Part shown: positions 33,545-42,687 of the stretch, in pieces
Position numbering within the stretch: position 1 is the stretch's first letter
Layout: every line of letters starts with the position of its first letter
Assembly (NCBI GenBank): GCA_900316415.1
Contig: ONCV01000014.1
Location: 25,147 to 89,146 of the forward strand
DNA: 64,000 nucleotides
Direction: 5' to 3'
Source: an uncultured Eubacteriales bacterium
GTDB lineage: Bacteria > Bacillota > Clostridia > Christensenellales > Aristaeellaceae
Notes under the pieces: generated by a model
What the model was told of the DNA's origin: nothing
What the model saw: the letters and a program-made list of their open reading frames with translations, nothing else
Database searches by the model: none
Made by a program: the position numbers and the translations under genes

Positions 33545-35218
33545 TCATACATCCAGAATGATGGGCAGGATCATGGGATTCCGCTTGATCTTTTCAAAGA
33601 TGTAATTATGCACCTCGTCTTTGATGATATTCTTCAGGTTGGCCCAGTTCTCGCCCGCCAGGCTGTTCTGGCTCAGGATCTCCCGCACCAGCTCCTGGGT
33701 ATTGTCGATAATGTCCTCGTTCTCCCGGACATAGATGAATCCGCGGCTGACGATATCGGGTCCGCTGACCAGCTTCGCGTCGTCCCGGTCGATGACGATC
33801 ACAATGGCAAGCAGCCCTTCCTGGCTCAGATGCTTCCGGTCCCGCAGCACCACGTTCCCCACGTCGCCGACGCCCAGGCCGTCCACCAGGATTCCGCCGG
33901 TGGGCACCTGCTCGCCCAGGGCCAGTTCGTTCATATTCATCTCGATCACCTGGCCCAGCTCGGGGATCACGATATTCTGACTTTCGGTTCCCATGCTTTC
34001 CGCCAGCACGGCGTGCTGCCAAAGCATCCTGTACTCCCCGTGCACGGGGATGAAATATTTCGGCTTTACCAGGGCATGCATCAGCTTCAGCTCTTCCTGG
34101 CAGGCGTGTCCGGAAACATGAACCTCGGCCAGCGTGCTGTATACCACCGTGGCGCCAAGCCGGTAGAGCTGGTTGATCACCCGGGAGATGAATTTTTCAT
34201 TGCCGGGAATGGGGGTCGCGGAGATGATGACCATGTCGCTTTGCCGGATCTGCAGCTTCCGGTGTTCCGCGTAGGCCATGCGGGTCAGGCCCGCCATGGG
34301 TTCGCCCTGGCTTCCCGTGGTCAGCACCAGCAGCTCGTTGTCCGGAATCTGGTCCAGCATGTCCATGTCAATCAGCCAGTCCTCCGGAATCGTCAGCTCG
34401 CCGATGCTCATGGCCACCCGGCTGACATTCACCATGCTGCGTCCGATGAAGCAGATCCTGCGTCCGTACCGGATGGCGTTGTCAATCACCATCTGCATGC
34501 GATGAATGTTGCTGGCGAACATGGCCACGATCACGCGGCCCTCCGCCTGGGCAAACATTTTGTCGAAGGTCTCGCCGATCTTCATTTCGCTCATGGTATA
34601 TCCGGAGCGCTCCACATTGGTGGATTCGCACAGGAGCGCCATGACGCCCCGCTCCCCGTACCCTGCCAGGGTCTGCAGATCCGTCACCTGCCCATCGATG
34701 GGCGTATAGTCGATCTTGAAGTCGCCACTGACGATCACGGTTCCCGCAGGGCAGGTAATGGCGATGGCGCAGGCGCCGGCGATCGAATGGCTGACATGAA
34801 TGAATTCGCAGGTAAAGCAGCCCAGCTGCACCACGTCCCGTGGCTTGACCACATGAATCGGGACATGTTCCACCCGGTATTCCTTCAGTTTCAGATCCAC
34901 CAGCGCCATGGTCAGCTTCGTGCCGTAGATATGGGAGGGAATCTGTTTCAGAATATAAGGCGTCGCTCCGATATGATCCTCATGCCCGTGCGTAAACAGG
35001 TATCCGCGGATATGGTCCTTCCGGCTCAGCAGATAGGTGATGTCCGGAATCACCAGATCCACGCCCAGCATGTCCTCCTTGGGGAATACGCTTCCGCAGT
35101 CCACAATGATGATATCATCTTCATATTCAAAGACGGTCATGTTCTTTCCGATTTCGTCCACGCCGCCCAACGAGATAATCCGCAGCTTTCCGGCTTCTTC
35201 CTTTCTGGTGTTGCTCAC
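33545..35218 (-). CDS. Ribonuclease J
   Basis: Metallo-beta-lactamase/beta-CASP RNase with 5'-3' exo- and endonuclease activity on RNA. Motifs: HTHGHEDHIG (zinc ligands), VSHSIAGACAIAI, SGDFKIDYTPIDG, beta-CASP MFASNIHRMQ, PVHGEYRM, and a C-terminal domain. The start is placed at the GTG at 35218, which has AAAGGAG seven bases upstream; the ATG at 35269 lacks a ribosome site and its codon overlaps a TATAAT hexamer likely to be the -10 element. 557 aa. First gene of the ylbF-mltG-rex-vanW direction. Orthology to J1 or J2 cannot be settled here. Confidence 0.93.
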   Translation of the reverse strand: MSNTRKEEAGKLRIISLGGVDEIGKNMTVFEYEDDIIIVDCGSVFPKEDMLGVDLVIPDITYLLSRKDHIRGYLFTHGHEDHIGATPYILKQIPSHIYGTKLTMALVDLKLKEYRVEHVPIHVVKPRDVVQLGCFTCEFIHVSHSIAGACAIAITCPAGTVIVSGDFKIDYTPIDGQVTDLQTLAGYGERGVMALLCESTNVERSGYTMSEMKIGETFDKMFAQAEGRVIVAMFASNIHRMQMVIDNAIRYGRRICFIGRSMVNVSRVAMSIGELTIPEDWLIDMDMLDQIPDNELLVLTTGSQGEPMAGLTRMAYAEHRKLQIRQSDMVIISATPIPGNEKFISRVINQLYRLGATVVYSTLAEVHVSGHACQEELKLMHALVKPKYFIPVHGEYRMLWQHAVLAESMGTESQNIVIPELGQVIEMNMNELALGEQVPTGGILVDGLGVGDVGNVVLRDRKHLSQEGLLAIVIVIDRDDAKLVSGPDIVSRGFIYVRENEDIIDNTQELVREILSQNSLAGENWANLKNIIKDEVHNYIFEKIKRNPMILPIILDV

Positions 35219-35503
35219 TTGGATTCTCCTTTCCCCGATATTTGAACGGTTCCTCTTAAACGAAGGCATTATAAGTCAATGGCTGAATCGGTTTGTCGCT
35301 GAGTTCCTTCCGTCAGTCCCTTTCTTGTTCAATGTAACCGCACGTTGTCCTACAGTTCTGATTGATTATAACATGCATTGGATCCAAAAACCATATCAAA
35401 TTCGGGAAGAATTTCATATTTTTTGACGAAATTGCACTTTTTTTGTCTTTTTGTACTACAAAAACTTCCCTCCCGCGGAAAAAGCAGCGGCCGGAAAAAG
35501 CAG
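35219..35503. other. Intergenic region upstream of the RNase J gene
   Basis: AT-rich, no gene seen. It contains TATAAT on the minus strand at 35266-35271 as a possible -10 for the RNase J gene, with no clear -35. Confidence 0.45.
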
Positions 35504-35532
35504 AAAAAACCGGCGGACAGATCGTCCGCCGG
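35504..35532 (-). terminator. Terminator of glyA
   Basis: Perfect 9-bp GC-rich stem (35510-35518 with 35524-35532), 5-nt loop and TTTTTT on the minus strand, just after the glyA stop. Confidence 0.9.
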
Positions 35533-35548
35533 CTGGTCTTCCGGACGT

Positions 35549-36784
35549 TTATGCATACAGGGGATAATGGGCCATCAGATCCTCCACCTGCTTCCTGATT
35601 TCGGGAACCGCGGCCTCGCCTTCCCGCAGCACCCGCGCAATCCAGGCGGCAACCTGCTTCATTTCCGGCTCCTTCAGGCCGCGGCTGGTGGCCGCAGGGG
35701 TTCCGACGCGAAGCCCGCTGGTCACGAAGGGGCTCCGGGTCTCGTTGGGAACCGTATTCTTGTTGGTGGTAATGTTCGCCTCCTCGAGGAGGGTTTCCAT
35801 CAGCTTCCCGGTCATCTCCGTGCCGGTGAAGTCCAGCAGCAGAAGATGGTTGTCCGTGCCGCCGGAGACCATCCGTACCTTCTCCTCCCGGAACTGCTCC
35901 TCCATGGCCTTGGCGTTCAGGATGATCTGGTGCTGATAGGCCCTGAATTCGGGCTTCAGGGCTTCGCCGAAGCACACGGCCTTGGCCGCGATAATATGCT
36001 CCAGCGGGCCGCCCTGGGTGCCGGGGAAAATCGCCTTGTCGATCGCTTTGGCGTATTCCTCCCGGCACAGGATCATGCCGCCCCGGGGTCCCCGAAGCGT
36101 CTTGTGGGTTGTGGTGGTAACGAAATCCGCGTACGGCACGGGACTCGGATGCTCGCCGGCCGCCACCAGGCCCGCGATATGCGCCATGTCGATCATCAGC
36201 AGGGCGCCCACCTCGTCCGCGATCTCCTTCAGCTTCGCGAAGTCGATCACCCGGGGATAGGCGCTGGCGCCGGACACGATCATCTTCGGCCGGCATTCGA
36301 GAGCAATCCGGCGAACGTCGTCATAATCAATGGTCTCCGTTTCGGGGCTGACGCCGTAGGGCACGAAGCGGAAATAGGCGCCGCTCATATTCACGGGGCT
36401 GCCGTGGGTCAGATGGCCCCCGTTGGAAAGGCTCAGTCCCATCACCGTATCGCCGGGCTTCAGCATGGCAAAATAGACCGCCATGTTCGCCTGGGCGCCG
36501 CTGTGCGGCTGGACGTTGGCATGCTCCGCGCCGAAGAGGCGGCAGGCCCGGTCCCGGGCCAGATTCTCCGCGATATCCACAAACTGGCATCCGCCGTAAT
36601 AGCGCTTTCCCGGATAGCCCTCGGCATATTTGTTGGTCAGGCAGGTTCCCATGGCGGCCATCACCGCGGGAGAAACAAAGTTCTCGCTGGCGATGAGCTC
36701 GATATGCGTCCTCTGCCGGTTCAGTTCCAGCTCGATGGCCTCCGCCACCTCGGGGTCCGCGCTGCGAATCAGATCCAGTTCCAT
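35549..36784 (-). CDS. glyA: Serine hydroxymethyltransferase
   Basis: PLP enzyme converting serine and tetrahydrofolate to glycine and methylene-tetrahydrofolate. 411 aa, full length. Conserved blocks: [59 protein letters not shown], the PLP-lysine motif [14 protein letters not shown], and [18 protein letters not shown] before the ATG. A TATACT hexamer at 36844-36849 may be its -10. Monocistronic between two terminators. Confidence 0.97.
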   Translation of the reverse strand: MELDLIRSADPEVAEAIELELNRQRTHIELIASENFVSPAVMAAMGTCLTNKYAEGYPGKRYYGGCQFVDIAENLARDRACRLFGAEHANVQPHSGAQANMAVYFAMLKPGDTVMGLSLSNGGHLTHGSPVNMSGAYFRFVPYGVSPETETIDYDDVRRIALECRPKMIVSGASAYPRVIDFAKLKEIADEVGALLMIDMAHIAGLVAAGEHPSPVPYADFVTTTTHKTLRGPRGGMILCREEYAKAIDKAIFPGTQGGPLEHIIAAKAVCFGEALKPEFRAYQHQIILNAKAMEEQFREEKVRMVSGGTDNHLLLLDFTGTEMTGKLMETLLEEANITTNKNTVPNETRSPFVTSGLRVGTPAATSRGLKEPEMKQVAAWIARVLREGEAAVPEIRKQVEDLMAHYPLYA

Positions 36785-36901
36785 CTGCTTTTTTCCTCCA
36801 GCCTGTCGTATTGCGTTTCGCCCTTCCGGGGCGGAACCAGATCAGTATACCATAGCCCGCCCGGAGATGGGAAAGCCCGCCCATAAAAAACAACAAAAAA
36901 A

Positions 36902-37028
36902 CCGCCAGCGCTCAGACCGGGCAACCCCGCAGCACACCCATCCAACGCTTACTGCTGCTTCCGTCAGGACCTGACAGGGTTCACATCGATGGATCGCACA
37001 GGACCCAATCGTCATCGCACTCGCGGCA
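36902..37028 (-). ncRNA. ffs: Signal recognition particle RNA (small bacterial type)
   Basis: The conserved SRP domain hairpin is present on the minus strand (GTCAGGTCCTGACGGAAGCA, with the GGAAGCAGCA tetraloop-side motif), flanked by complementary arms that pair the 5' GCCGC region with 3' GGCGG. The transcript ends in a T-run (36895-36901). Ends are estimated from the promoter and the T-run. The Alu domain of Bacillus-type scRNA is not evident. Binds Ffh for membrane protein targeting. Confidence 0.9.
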
Positions 37029-37034
37029 TGGCAA

Positions 37035-37063
37035 AGTATACTGTGTTTTTCTCCAAAATGCAA
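37035..37063 (-). promoter_or_regulatory. Promoter of the SRP RNA gene
   Basis: TTGCAT (37058-37063), 17-bp spacer, TATACT (37035-37040), placing the start about 7 bp before the RNA. Confidence 0.75.
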
Positions 37064-37072
37064 GAGAAAATC

Positions 37073-37101
37073 TTGACCTTCGTCCCCGCACCGAATAAAA
37101 T
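37073..37101 (+). promoter_or_regulatory. Promoter of the DUF1846-nucleotidyltransferase-GH31 run
   Basis: TTGACC (37073-37078), 17-bp spacer, TAAAAT (37096-37101), 100 bp before the ATG; divergent from the SRP RNA promoter. Confidence 0.75.
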
Positions 37102-37201
37102 AGAATGCGTTGTTGTTTCCGGCGGGGCGGATCCGTCACCCCCTTCTTTCCTGTCCGGTCCGGAATATCCTTTATGCTGAAAACAGGCTTGGGAGGCGCG
37201 C

Positions 37202-38683
37202 ATGAAAATCGGGTTTGATCATGACAGGTATACCCGGATGCAATCGGAGCATATTCTGGAGCGGATTCAGAAATTTGGAGGCAAGCTTTATCTCGAGCTT
37301 GGAGGAAAGCTCTTTGACGATTACCATGCCAGCCGGGTGCTGCCCGGCTTTCAGCCGGACAGCAAGGTGCAGATGCTGCTCCGCCTGAAGGATCAGGAGG
37401 AGATCCTGATCGTGCTGAATTCCGACGACATTGAAAAAAGCAAGGTCCGGGGGGATCTGGGCATCACCTATGACGCGGATACGCTCCGCCTGATCGACGC
37501 CTTCCGCGGCATCGGTCTTTACGTGGGCTCCGTCGTGCTGACCCGGTATGCCTTCCAGCCCGCTGCCGTCGCCTTTGAGCAGCGGCTGAACTCGCTGGGA
37601 ATCCGGACCTTCCGGCATTATACGATCGAAGGATATCCCACCGATGTGGATCACATCGTCTCGGACGAGGGTTTCGGCCGCAATGACTATGTGGAAACCT
37701 CCCGTCCCCTGATCCTGGTCACCGCTCCCGGCCCCGGTTCCGGAAAGATGGCCACCTGCCTGTCCCAGGTTTATCAGGAAAACCTCCGGGGCATCCGGGC
37801 CGGCTATGCCAAATTTGAAACCTTCCCCATCTGGAATCTTCCCCTGAAGCATCCGGTCAACGTGGCCTATGAGGCGGCCACGGCGGATCTTTCCGATGTC
37901 AACATGATCGATCCCTATCATCTGGATGCCTATGGGGAGACCACGGTGAACTACAACCGGGACATTGAGATTTTCCCCGTCCTGAACGCCCTGTTTGAGC
38001 GGATGTGGGGCTATTCTCCCTACCGAAGCCCCACGGATATGGGCGTGAACATGGCGGGCTTCTGCATCTCCGATGATGAGGTCTGCCAGGAGGCGGCCCG
38101 GAAGGAGATTCTCCGCCGGTATTACGCCGCCCGCTGCTCCTGGATGCAGGGGCATGCCGCGAAGGAGGAAAGCGAAAAGATTCATCTTCTGATGAAGAAT
38201 CTGAATATCGGGGACGAGCTTCGCCCGGTGATCGCCGCCGCCCGGGCCAAGGCGGAGCTGACCGGGCTGCCCGCGCTGGCCATCGAGCTTCCGGACGGAC
38301 AGATTGTCACCGGAAAAACCACCGGCCTGCTGGGTCCCTCGGCCGCGGTGGTGCTCAATGCGGTGAAGAAGCTGGGAGGCATTGACAAGCAAACGCTGCT
38401 GATCTCCCCCAACGTGATCGAACCCGTGCAGGGGCTGAAGTGCAATTATCTGGGAAATCACAATCCGCGGCTGCACTCCGATGAGGTGCTGGTGGCGCTG
38501 TCGGTTTCCGCCGCCATGAATCCCACGGCAGCCCGGGCGCTGACCATGCTCCCCATGCTGAAGGGCTGCGAGGCGCATTCCACGGTCATCCTTCCCGCGG
38601 TGGATGACAACACCTTCCGCAGGCTGGGCCTGAACCTGACCTGCGACGCGGCTTATCAGAGCCACAAGCTCTATCACAAATAA
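37202..38683 (+). CDS. DUF1846 family protein
   Basis: 493 aa, cytosolic, matching the DUF1846/UPF0371 family over its whole length (opening GFDHDRYTRMQSEHI, TAPGPGSGKMATCLSQVY with a P-loop-like GPGSGK, NHNPRLHSDE near the C-terminus). The family has known structures but no agreed activity. GGGAGG before the ATG. It is followed after 14 bp by a sugar nucleotidyltransferase-like gene and then GH31, so a nucleotide or sugar role is possible, but that is inferred from context. Confidence 0.93.
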   Translation: MKIGFDHDRYTRMQSEHILERIQKFGGKLYLELGGKLFDDYHASRVLPGFQPDSKVQMLLRLKDQEEILIVLNSDDIEKSKVRGDLGITYDADTLRLIDAFRGIGLYVGSVVLTRYAFQPAAVAFEQRLNSLGIRTFRHYTIEGYPTDVDHIVSDEGFGRNDYVETSRPLILVTAPGPGSGKMATCLSQVYQENLRGIRAGYAKFETFPIWNLPLKHPVNVAYEAATADLSDVNMIDPYHLDAYGETTVNYNRDIEIFPVLNALFERMWGYSPYRSPTDMGVNMAGFCISDDEVCQEAARKEILRRYYAARCSWMQGHAAKEESEKIHLLMKNLNIGDELRPVIAAARAKAELTGLPALAIELPDGQIVTGKTTGLLGPSAAVVLNAVKKLGGIDKQTLLISPNVIEPVQGLKCNYLGNHNPRLHSDEVLVALSVSAAMNPTAARALTMLPMLKGCEAHSTVILPAVDDNTFRRLGLNLTCDAAYQSHKLYHK

Positions 38684-38697
38684 GGAGAGATGAAAAC

Positions 38698-39618
38698 ATG
38701 TCCAACGAACCGATTCTGGTCATTATGGCTGCGGGAATGGGCAGCCGTTACGGCGGGCTGAAGCAGATGGATCCCGTGGGTCCCGATGGAGAAACCATTC
38801 TGGATTACAGCGTGTTCGACGCGCGGCGCGCCGGCTTCCGGCGGGTGATCTTTCTGATCAAGCACGCGATTGAAGCGGATTTCCGGCGTCTGGTGGGCGA
38901 TCGCATCGCCCCCCATATGGAGGTGCGGTATGCCTTTCAGGAACTGGATGCCCTTCCCGCCGGATTCACTGCGCCGGAAGGCCGCACGAAGCCCTTCGGC
39001 ACCGGGCACGCCGTCCTCTGCTGCGAAAGCCTGATCGATGCGCCCTTTGCCGTGATCAACGCGGATGACTATTACGGCCCCCACGCCTTCCGGCAGGCTT
39101 ACGAGGCCCTGAAGGGCGCCCGGGACGATGAACTGTATCGCTACATGATGGTGGCCTATTCCCTGAAAAATACCCTGACGGAAAACGGTCATGTTTCCCG
39201 GGGCGTCTGTGAAACGAATCCGGATGGTACGCTGAAGGACATTCATGAGCGCACCCATATCATCGCCAGCAGCGACGGCCCGCTGTATACCGAGGACGGG
39301 GAAACCTACCGGCTTCTTCCCCCGGACAGCCCGGTCTCCATGAACATGTGGGGCTTTACCCCCTCCCTGCTCGGAGAGCTCTCCGCCCGTTTCCGCACCT
39401 TTCTGGAAACGGAACTGCCCTCCAATCCGCTGAAGGCTGAGTTCTTCCTTCCCTTTGCGGTCAATGAACTGCTGGAGGAGAAAAAGGCCACGGTTCAGGT
39501 GCTTCGCAGCGGAGATCGCTGGTGGGGCGTGACCTATCAGCAGGACAAGCCCCAGGTCCGGGAAGCGCTGAAGTCGCTTCAGGAGCAGGGACTGTATCCC
39601 GCGCCGCTGTGGAACTGA
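38698..39618 (+). CDS. Nucleotidyltransferase-like protein (NDP-sugar type)
   Basis: 306 aa, single Rossmann-like domain. The N-terminal VIMAAGMGSRYGGLKQM is the nucleotide-binding signature of sugar-phosphate nucleotidyltransferases, and NADDYYG carries the metal-binding Asp motif. The C-terminal part (about 230-306) lacks a left-handed beta-helix acyltransferase domain. The substrate cannot be told from sequence. AAGGAGAG site. Sits in tandem with the DUF1846 gene and 28 bp before the GH31 gene. Confidence 0.88.
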   Translation: MSNEPILVIMAAGMGSRYGGLKQMDPVGPDGETILDYSVFDARRAGFRRVIFLIKHAIEADFRRLVGDRIAPHMEVRYAFQELDALPAGFTAPEGRTKPFGTGHAVLCCESLIDAPFAVINADDYYGPHAFRQAYEALKGARDDELYRYMMVAYSLKNTLTENGHVSRGVCETNPDGTLKDIHERTHIIASSDGPLYTEDGETYRLLPPDSPVSMNMWGFTPSLLGELSARFRTFLETELPSNPLKAEFFLPFAVNELLEEKKATVQVLRSGDRWWGVTYQQDKPQVREALKSLQEQGLYPAPLWN

Positions 39619-39646
39619 TTCGTTTGATGGTGGGAGGAAAACGAAA

Positions 39647-41893
39647 ATGAAATTTACCAATGGCTACTGGCTGACGCGCCTTGGATATCAGATGGTCTAC
39701 GCAACCCAGTGCGTCCGCGCCTGGCAGGATGGGCAGGATCTGGTTCTTCTGGCCTCCGGGGTTCCCGTGCGCGGCCGCGGGGATGTGCTGGCGGGCGGAA
39801 CGCTGGAAGTGCGTTTCTCCGCCCCGCGGAAGAATATCATCCGCGTCAGCGTGACCCATTTTGCGGGAGCCGCGGATCCCGGCCCCTGGTTTCAGACCCG
39901 GGAGGAGCCGGTCTCTCCGGAAATCTGCCTGCAGGAGGATTTCGCCTCCCTGCGCAGCGGCGATCTGACGGTTCGCGTTCCCCGGACCGGCGCCTGGGGC
40001 GTGGAGTTCCTGGGCAGGGACGGCTGCCGGCTCACCGGCAGCGGCTTCCGGGGAATGGCCCGGGCGCTGGAGGAGGACGGAGAGCCCGCCTCCATCCAGA
40101 GGCACGGAAAGAGCTATATGATTGATTCGCTGGATCTGGCGGTGGGCGAAAACGTCTATGGCCTGGGCGAGCGCTTTACCGCGTATGTCAAAAACGGTCA
40201 GTCCGTTGACATGTGGAACGCGGACGGCGGAACCGCCAGCCAGCTGGCCTACAAGAACATTCCCTTCTATATGACCAACCGGGGCTACGGCGTCTTTGTG
40301 GAGGATCCCTCCGAGGTTTCCTTCGAGGTCGCCAGCGAAAAGGTTGAGCGGGTGCAGTTCTCCGTGCCCGGGGAAAAGCTGGTCTATGATGTCATCTACG
40401 GCGGAACTCCCCGGGAAACGCTGAACCTGTACACCGCCCTGACCGGGCGTCCTGCCCTGCCCCCCGCCTGGAGCTTCGGGCTCTGGCTCTCCACCTCCTT
40501 CACGACCGATTACGATGAAAAAACCGTGACATCCTTCATCGACGGCATGGCGCAACGGGATATACCCCTCAGCGTTTTCCATTTCGACTGTTACTGGATG
40601 CAGGGCTACAACTGGTGCGATTTCACCTGGGATCCGGCCGTTTTCCCGGATCCGGAGGCCATGCTCCGGCGGTATCACGACCGCGGGCTGAAGCTCTGCT
40701 GCTGGATCAATCCCTACGTGGGGCAGGCCTCTCCCCTCTTTGCCGAGGGCATGAAGAACGGGTATTTCATCCGAAAGACGGACGGCTCCGTCTGGCAGAC
40801 GGATCTGTGGCAGGCCGGCATGGCCATTCTGGATGTGACCAACCCCGCCGCCCGGGACTGGTACTGCGCGAAGCTGAAGGTGGTTCTCGATCAGGGCATT
40901 GACTGCCTGAAGACCGATTTCGGCGAACGCATTCCCGTGCGGGACGTGGTCTATTATGACGGCTCCGATCCGCTGAAGATGCACAATTACTATACCTTCC
41001 TGTACAATCAGATGGTTTTCGATCTGCTGAAGCGGGAAAAGGGCGAGGGGCAGGCGATTCTCTTCGCCCGCAGCGCCACCGCCGGCTGCCAGCAGTTCCC
41101 CGTGCACTGGGGCGGCGACAACAGCGCCTCCTATGTCTCCATGGCGGAGACCCTGCGCGCCGGCCTGAGCATGAGCCACAGCGGCTTCGGCTTCTGGAGT
41201 CATGATATTTCCGGCTTTGAGTCCACCGCACCCGCGGATGTGTACAAGCGTTGGGCCGCCTTCGGTCTGCTGTCCAGCCACAGCCGGCTCCATGGCTCCT
41301 CCAGCTATCGGGTGCCGTGGCTGTTCGATGAGGAAAGCGTGGACGTGGTCCGGAAGTTCTCGAAGCTGAAGTGCACCCTGATGCCCTATCTGTACCGGAC
41401 GGCTGTGGAGGCCCACGAATGCGGCATGCCCATGATGCGCCCCATGATGCTGGAGTTCCCGGAGGATCCCGCCTGCGATTATCTCGACCGGCAGTACATG
41501 CTGGGAGACCGGATTCTGGTAGCCCCCGTCTTTGATCCGAAGGGCGAGGTCACCTATTATCTGCCGGAGGGCACCTGGTATCATCTGCTGACCGGCGAGA
41601 AGGTCGTCGGCGGCGGCTGGCGGAAGGAAACCTATGACTTCCTGTCCCTGCCCCTCTTTGTCCGGGGCGGTACGGTGCTCCCGGTCGGCGCCTGCGACAG
41701 CCGTGCGGAATATGACTTCGCGAAGGAGGTCGAGCTCCGCGCCTACGGTCTGGCCGAAGGGCAAAGCTTCTCCCTGCAGATTCCCGCGCCGGACGGAACG
41801 CCCGATGCGGAATATACGGTGACCCGGAAGAACGGGCAGTGCACCGTGGCTACGGACACCGCGAAGCCCTGGCGTCTGACGGTGATCGACTGA
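39647..41893 (+). CDS. yicI: GH31 alpha-xylosidase (YicI-like)
   Basis: Removes alpha-linked xylose from xyloglucan or isoprimeverose-type oligomers in the cytoplasm. 748 aa, no signal peptide. An N-terminal beta-sandwich (about 1-250) precedes the barrel with the alpha-xylosidase signatures FHFDCYWMQGYNWCDF and CLKTDFGERIP (nucleophile D424), the acid/base D491 in HWGGDNSAS, and C-terminal beta domains. YicI shares the same TDFGERIP and HWGGD motifs. GGGAGGAAAA site before the ATG. Terminator follows. Confidence 0.93.
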   Translation: MKFTNGYWLTRLGYQMVYATQCVRAWQDGQDLVLLASGVPVRGRGDVLAGGTLEVRFSAPRKNIIRVSVTHFAGAADPGPWFQTREEPVSPEICLQEDFASLRSGDLTVRVPRTGAWGVEFLGRDGCRLTGSGFRGMARALEEDGEPASIQRHGKSYMIDSLDLAVGENVYGLGERFTAYVKNGQSVDMWNADGGTASQLAYKNIPFYMTNRGYGVFVEDPSEVSFEVASEKVERVQFSVPGEKLVYDVIYGGTPRETLNLYTALTGRPALPPAWSFGLWLSTSFTTDYDEKTVTSFIDGMAQRDIPLSVFHFDCYWMQGYNWCDFTWDPAVFPDPEAMLRRYHDRGLKLCCWINPYVGQASPLFAEGMKNGYFIRKTDGSVWQTDLWQAGMAILDVTNPAARDWYCAKLKVVLDQGIDCLKTDFGERIPVRDVVYYDGSDPLKMHNYYTFLYNQMVFDLLKREKGEGQAILFARSATAGCQQFPVHWGGDNSASYVSMAETLRAGLSMSHSGFGFWSHDISGFESTAPADVYKRWAAFGLLSSHSRLHGSSSYRVPWLFDEESVDVVRKFSKLKCTLMPYLYRTAVEAHECGMPMMRPMMLEFPEDPACDYLDRQYMLGDRILVAPVFDPKGEVTYYLPEGTWYHLLTGEKVVGGGWRKETYDFLSLPLFVRGGTVLPVGACDSRAEYDFAKEVELRAYGLAEGQSFSLQIPAPDGTPDAEYTVTRKNGQCTVATDTAKPWRLTVID

Positions 41894-41909
41894 TCCCGGA
41901 AATCAATCC

Positions 41910-41941
41910 GGAGCAGATCTTCCCGATCTGCTCCTTTTTTT
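41910..41941 (+). terminator. Terminator after the GH31 gene
   Basis: Perfect 10-bp stem (41910-41919 with 41925-41934), 5-nt loop, then seven T. Confidence 0.93.
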
Positions 41942-41962
41942 GCGGCGTATTGCTTTTTCCGG

Positions 41963-41991
41963 TTGCCAAATGGAACGGAATCCCCTATAAT
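41963..41991 (+). promoter_or_regulatory. Promoter of the queT-like gene
   Basis: TTGCCA (41963-41968), 17-bp spacer, perfect TATAAT (41986-41991). Confidence 0.85.
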
Positions 41992-42015
41992 GACGCCTGC
42001 GCGCGTTTCGCGCAC

Positions 42016-42058
42016 GGTGAGTTCGAGACCTTCCTCACCTAAAACAAAACTAAAGGAT
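42016..42058 (+). promoter_or_regulatory. preQ1-I type riboswitch upstream of the queT-like gene
   Basis: P1 is GGTGAG (42016-42021) with CTCACC, enclosing the loop TTCGAGACCTTC. An A-rich tail TAAAACAAAACTAAAGG follows, whose AAGG can pair with CCTT of the loop to form the H-type pseudoknot. This is the preQ1-I layout (hairpin, A-rich linker, ACTAAGG-like end). The pairing AAGG is the likely ribosome site of the next gene, so ligand binding should block translation. Confidence 0.85.
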
Positions 42059-42070
42059 GGTGTGTTTCCC

Positions 42071-42604
42071 ATGAAGAACTCGGTTACCACGAAAGTTGTC
42101 TACGGCGGAATCATTGCGGCCCTCTATGTGGTCCTGACCTACGTGTCCAGCGCGGTGGGGCTGGCGAGCGGCGCGATTCAGGTGCGCCTGAGCGAATGCC
42201 TGACCATTCTGCCCTGCCTGCTGACCCCCGCCATTCCCGGCCTGACCGTCGGATGCGTTCTGGCAAATCTGCTGACCGGGTGTGCCGCCCTGGACGTGGT
42301 TTTCGGCAGCCTGGCCACCCTGCTGGGCGCCATCGGAACCCGCCTGCTGCGGAAAAAGCCCGCGCTGGCCTGGATTCCCCCGGTGATCAGCAATATGCTG
42401 ATTGTTCCCCTCGTGCTGATTTATGTTTACGGCGTGCCGGATGTCTCCCTCCCCATTCCCTTCACCGGGACCACGCTCAGCGGTTCCGGCTTCCTGCCCC
42501 TGATGATCACCGTCGGAATCGGCGAAATCATCAGCTGCGGTATTCTGGGAATGCTGGTTTATCAGGCGTCGCGCAAGGCCATTCCCGCCGGGGTTCAGGA
42601 CTGA
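42071..42604 (+). CDS. queT: QueT-like ECF substrate-binding membrane protein (queuosine precursor)
   Basis: About 177 aa, five or six membrane segments, starting MKNSVTTKVVYGGIIAALYVVLTYV. QueT-type features are QVRLSECLTILPCLLTPAIPGLTVGCVLANLL and VVFGSLATLLGA. S-components of this type import queuine or preQ1 with a shared ECF module, which is not in this window. The preQ1-type riboswitch upstream agrees. Start uncertain: the ATG at 42071 is 14 bases from AAAGG, while an in-frame GTG at 42062 is five bases from it. Confidence 0.9.
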   Translation: MKNSVTTKVVYGGIIAALYVVLTYVSSAVGLASGAIQVRLSECLTILPCLLTPAIPGLTVGCVLANLLTGCAALDVVFGSLATLLGAIGTRLLRKKPALAWIPPVISNMLIVPLVLIYVYGVPDVSLPIPFTGTTLSGSGFLPLMITVGIGEIISCGILGMLVYQASRKAIPAGVQD

Positions 42605-42638
42605 ATTCCCGGTGGGGCAGGGCTTTGCCCCAAATGAC

Positions 42639-42687
42639 AAAGGACCGAAGGCGGAGGCGGTCTCCCCCCCCCTTCGGTCCTTTTTTT
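42639..42687. terminator. Terminator between convergent queT-like and glycosidase genes
   Basis: 12- to 13-bp stem (AAAGGACCGAAGG with CCTTCGGTCCTTT) with a C-rich loop, followed by TTTTTTT on the plus strand; the T-run reaches the last bases of the opposite gene. Mainly a plus-strand terminator. Confidence 0.85.

Noticed and set aside
35269..35271. ATG start for the RNase J gene at 35269
   Set aside because: It is part of a TATAAT hexamer and has no ribosome site; the GTG at 35218 has AAAGGAG at the right distance.
36785..36901. Additional small gene between glyA and the SRP RNA
   Set aside because: Only a possible glyA -10 element and the SRP RNA T-run are visible; no frame with a ribosome site.
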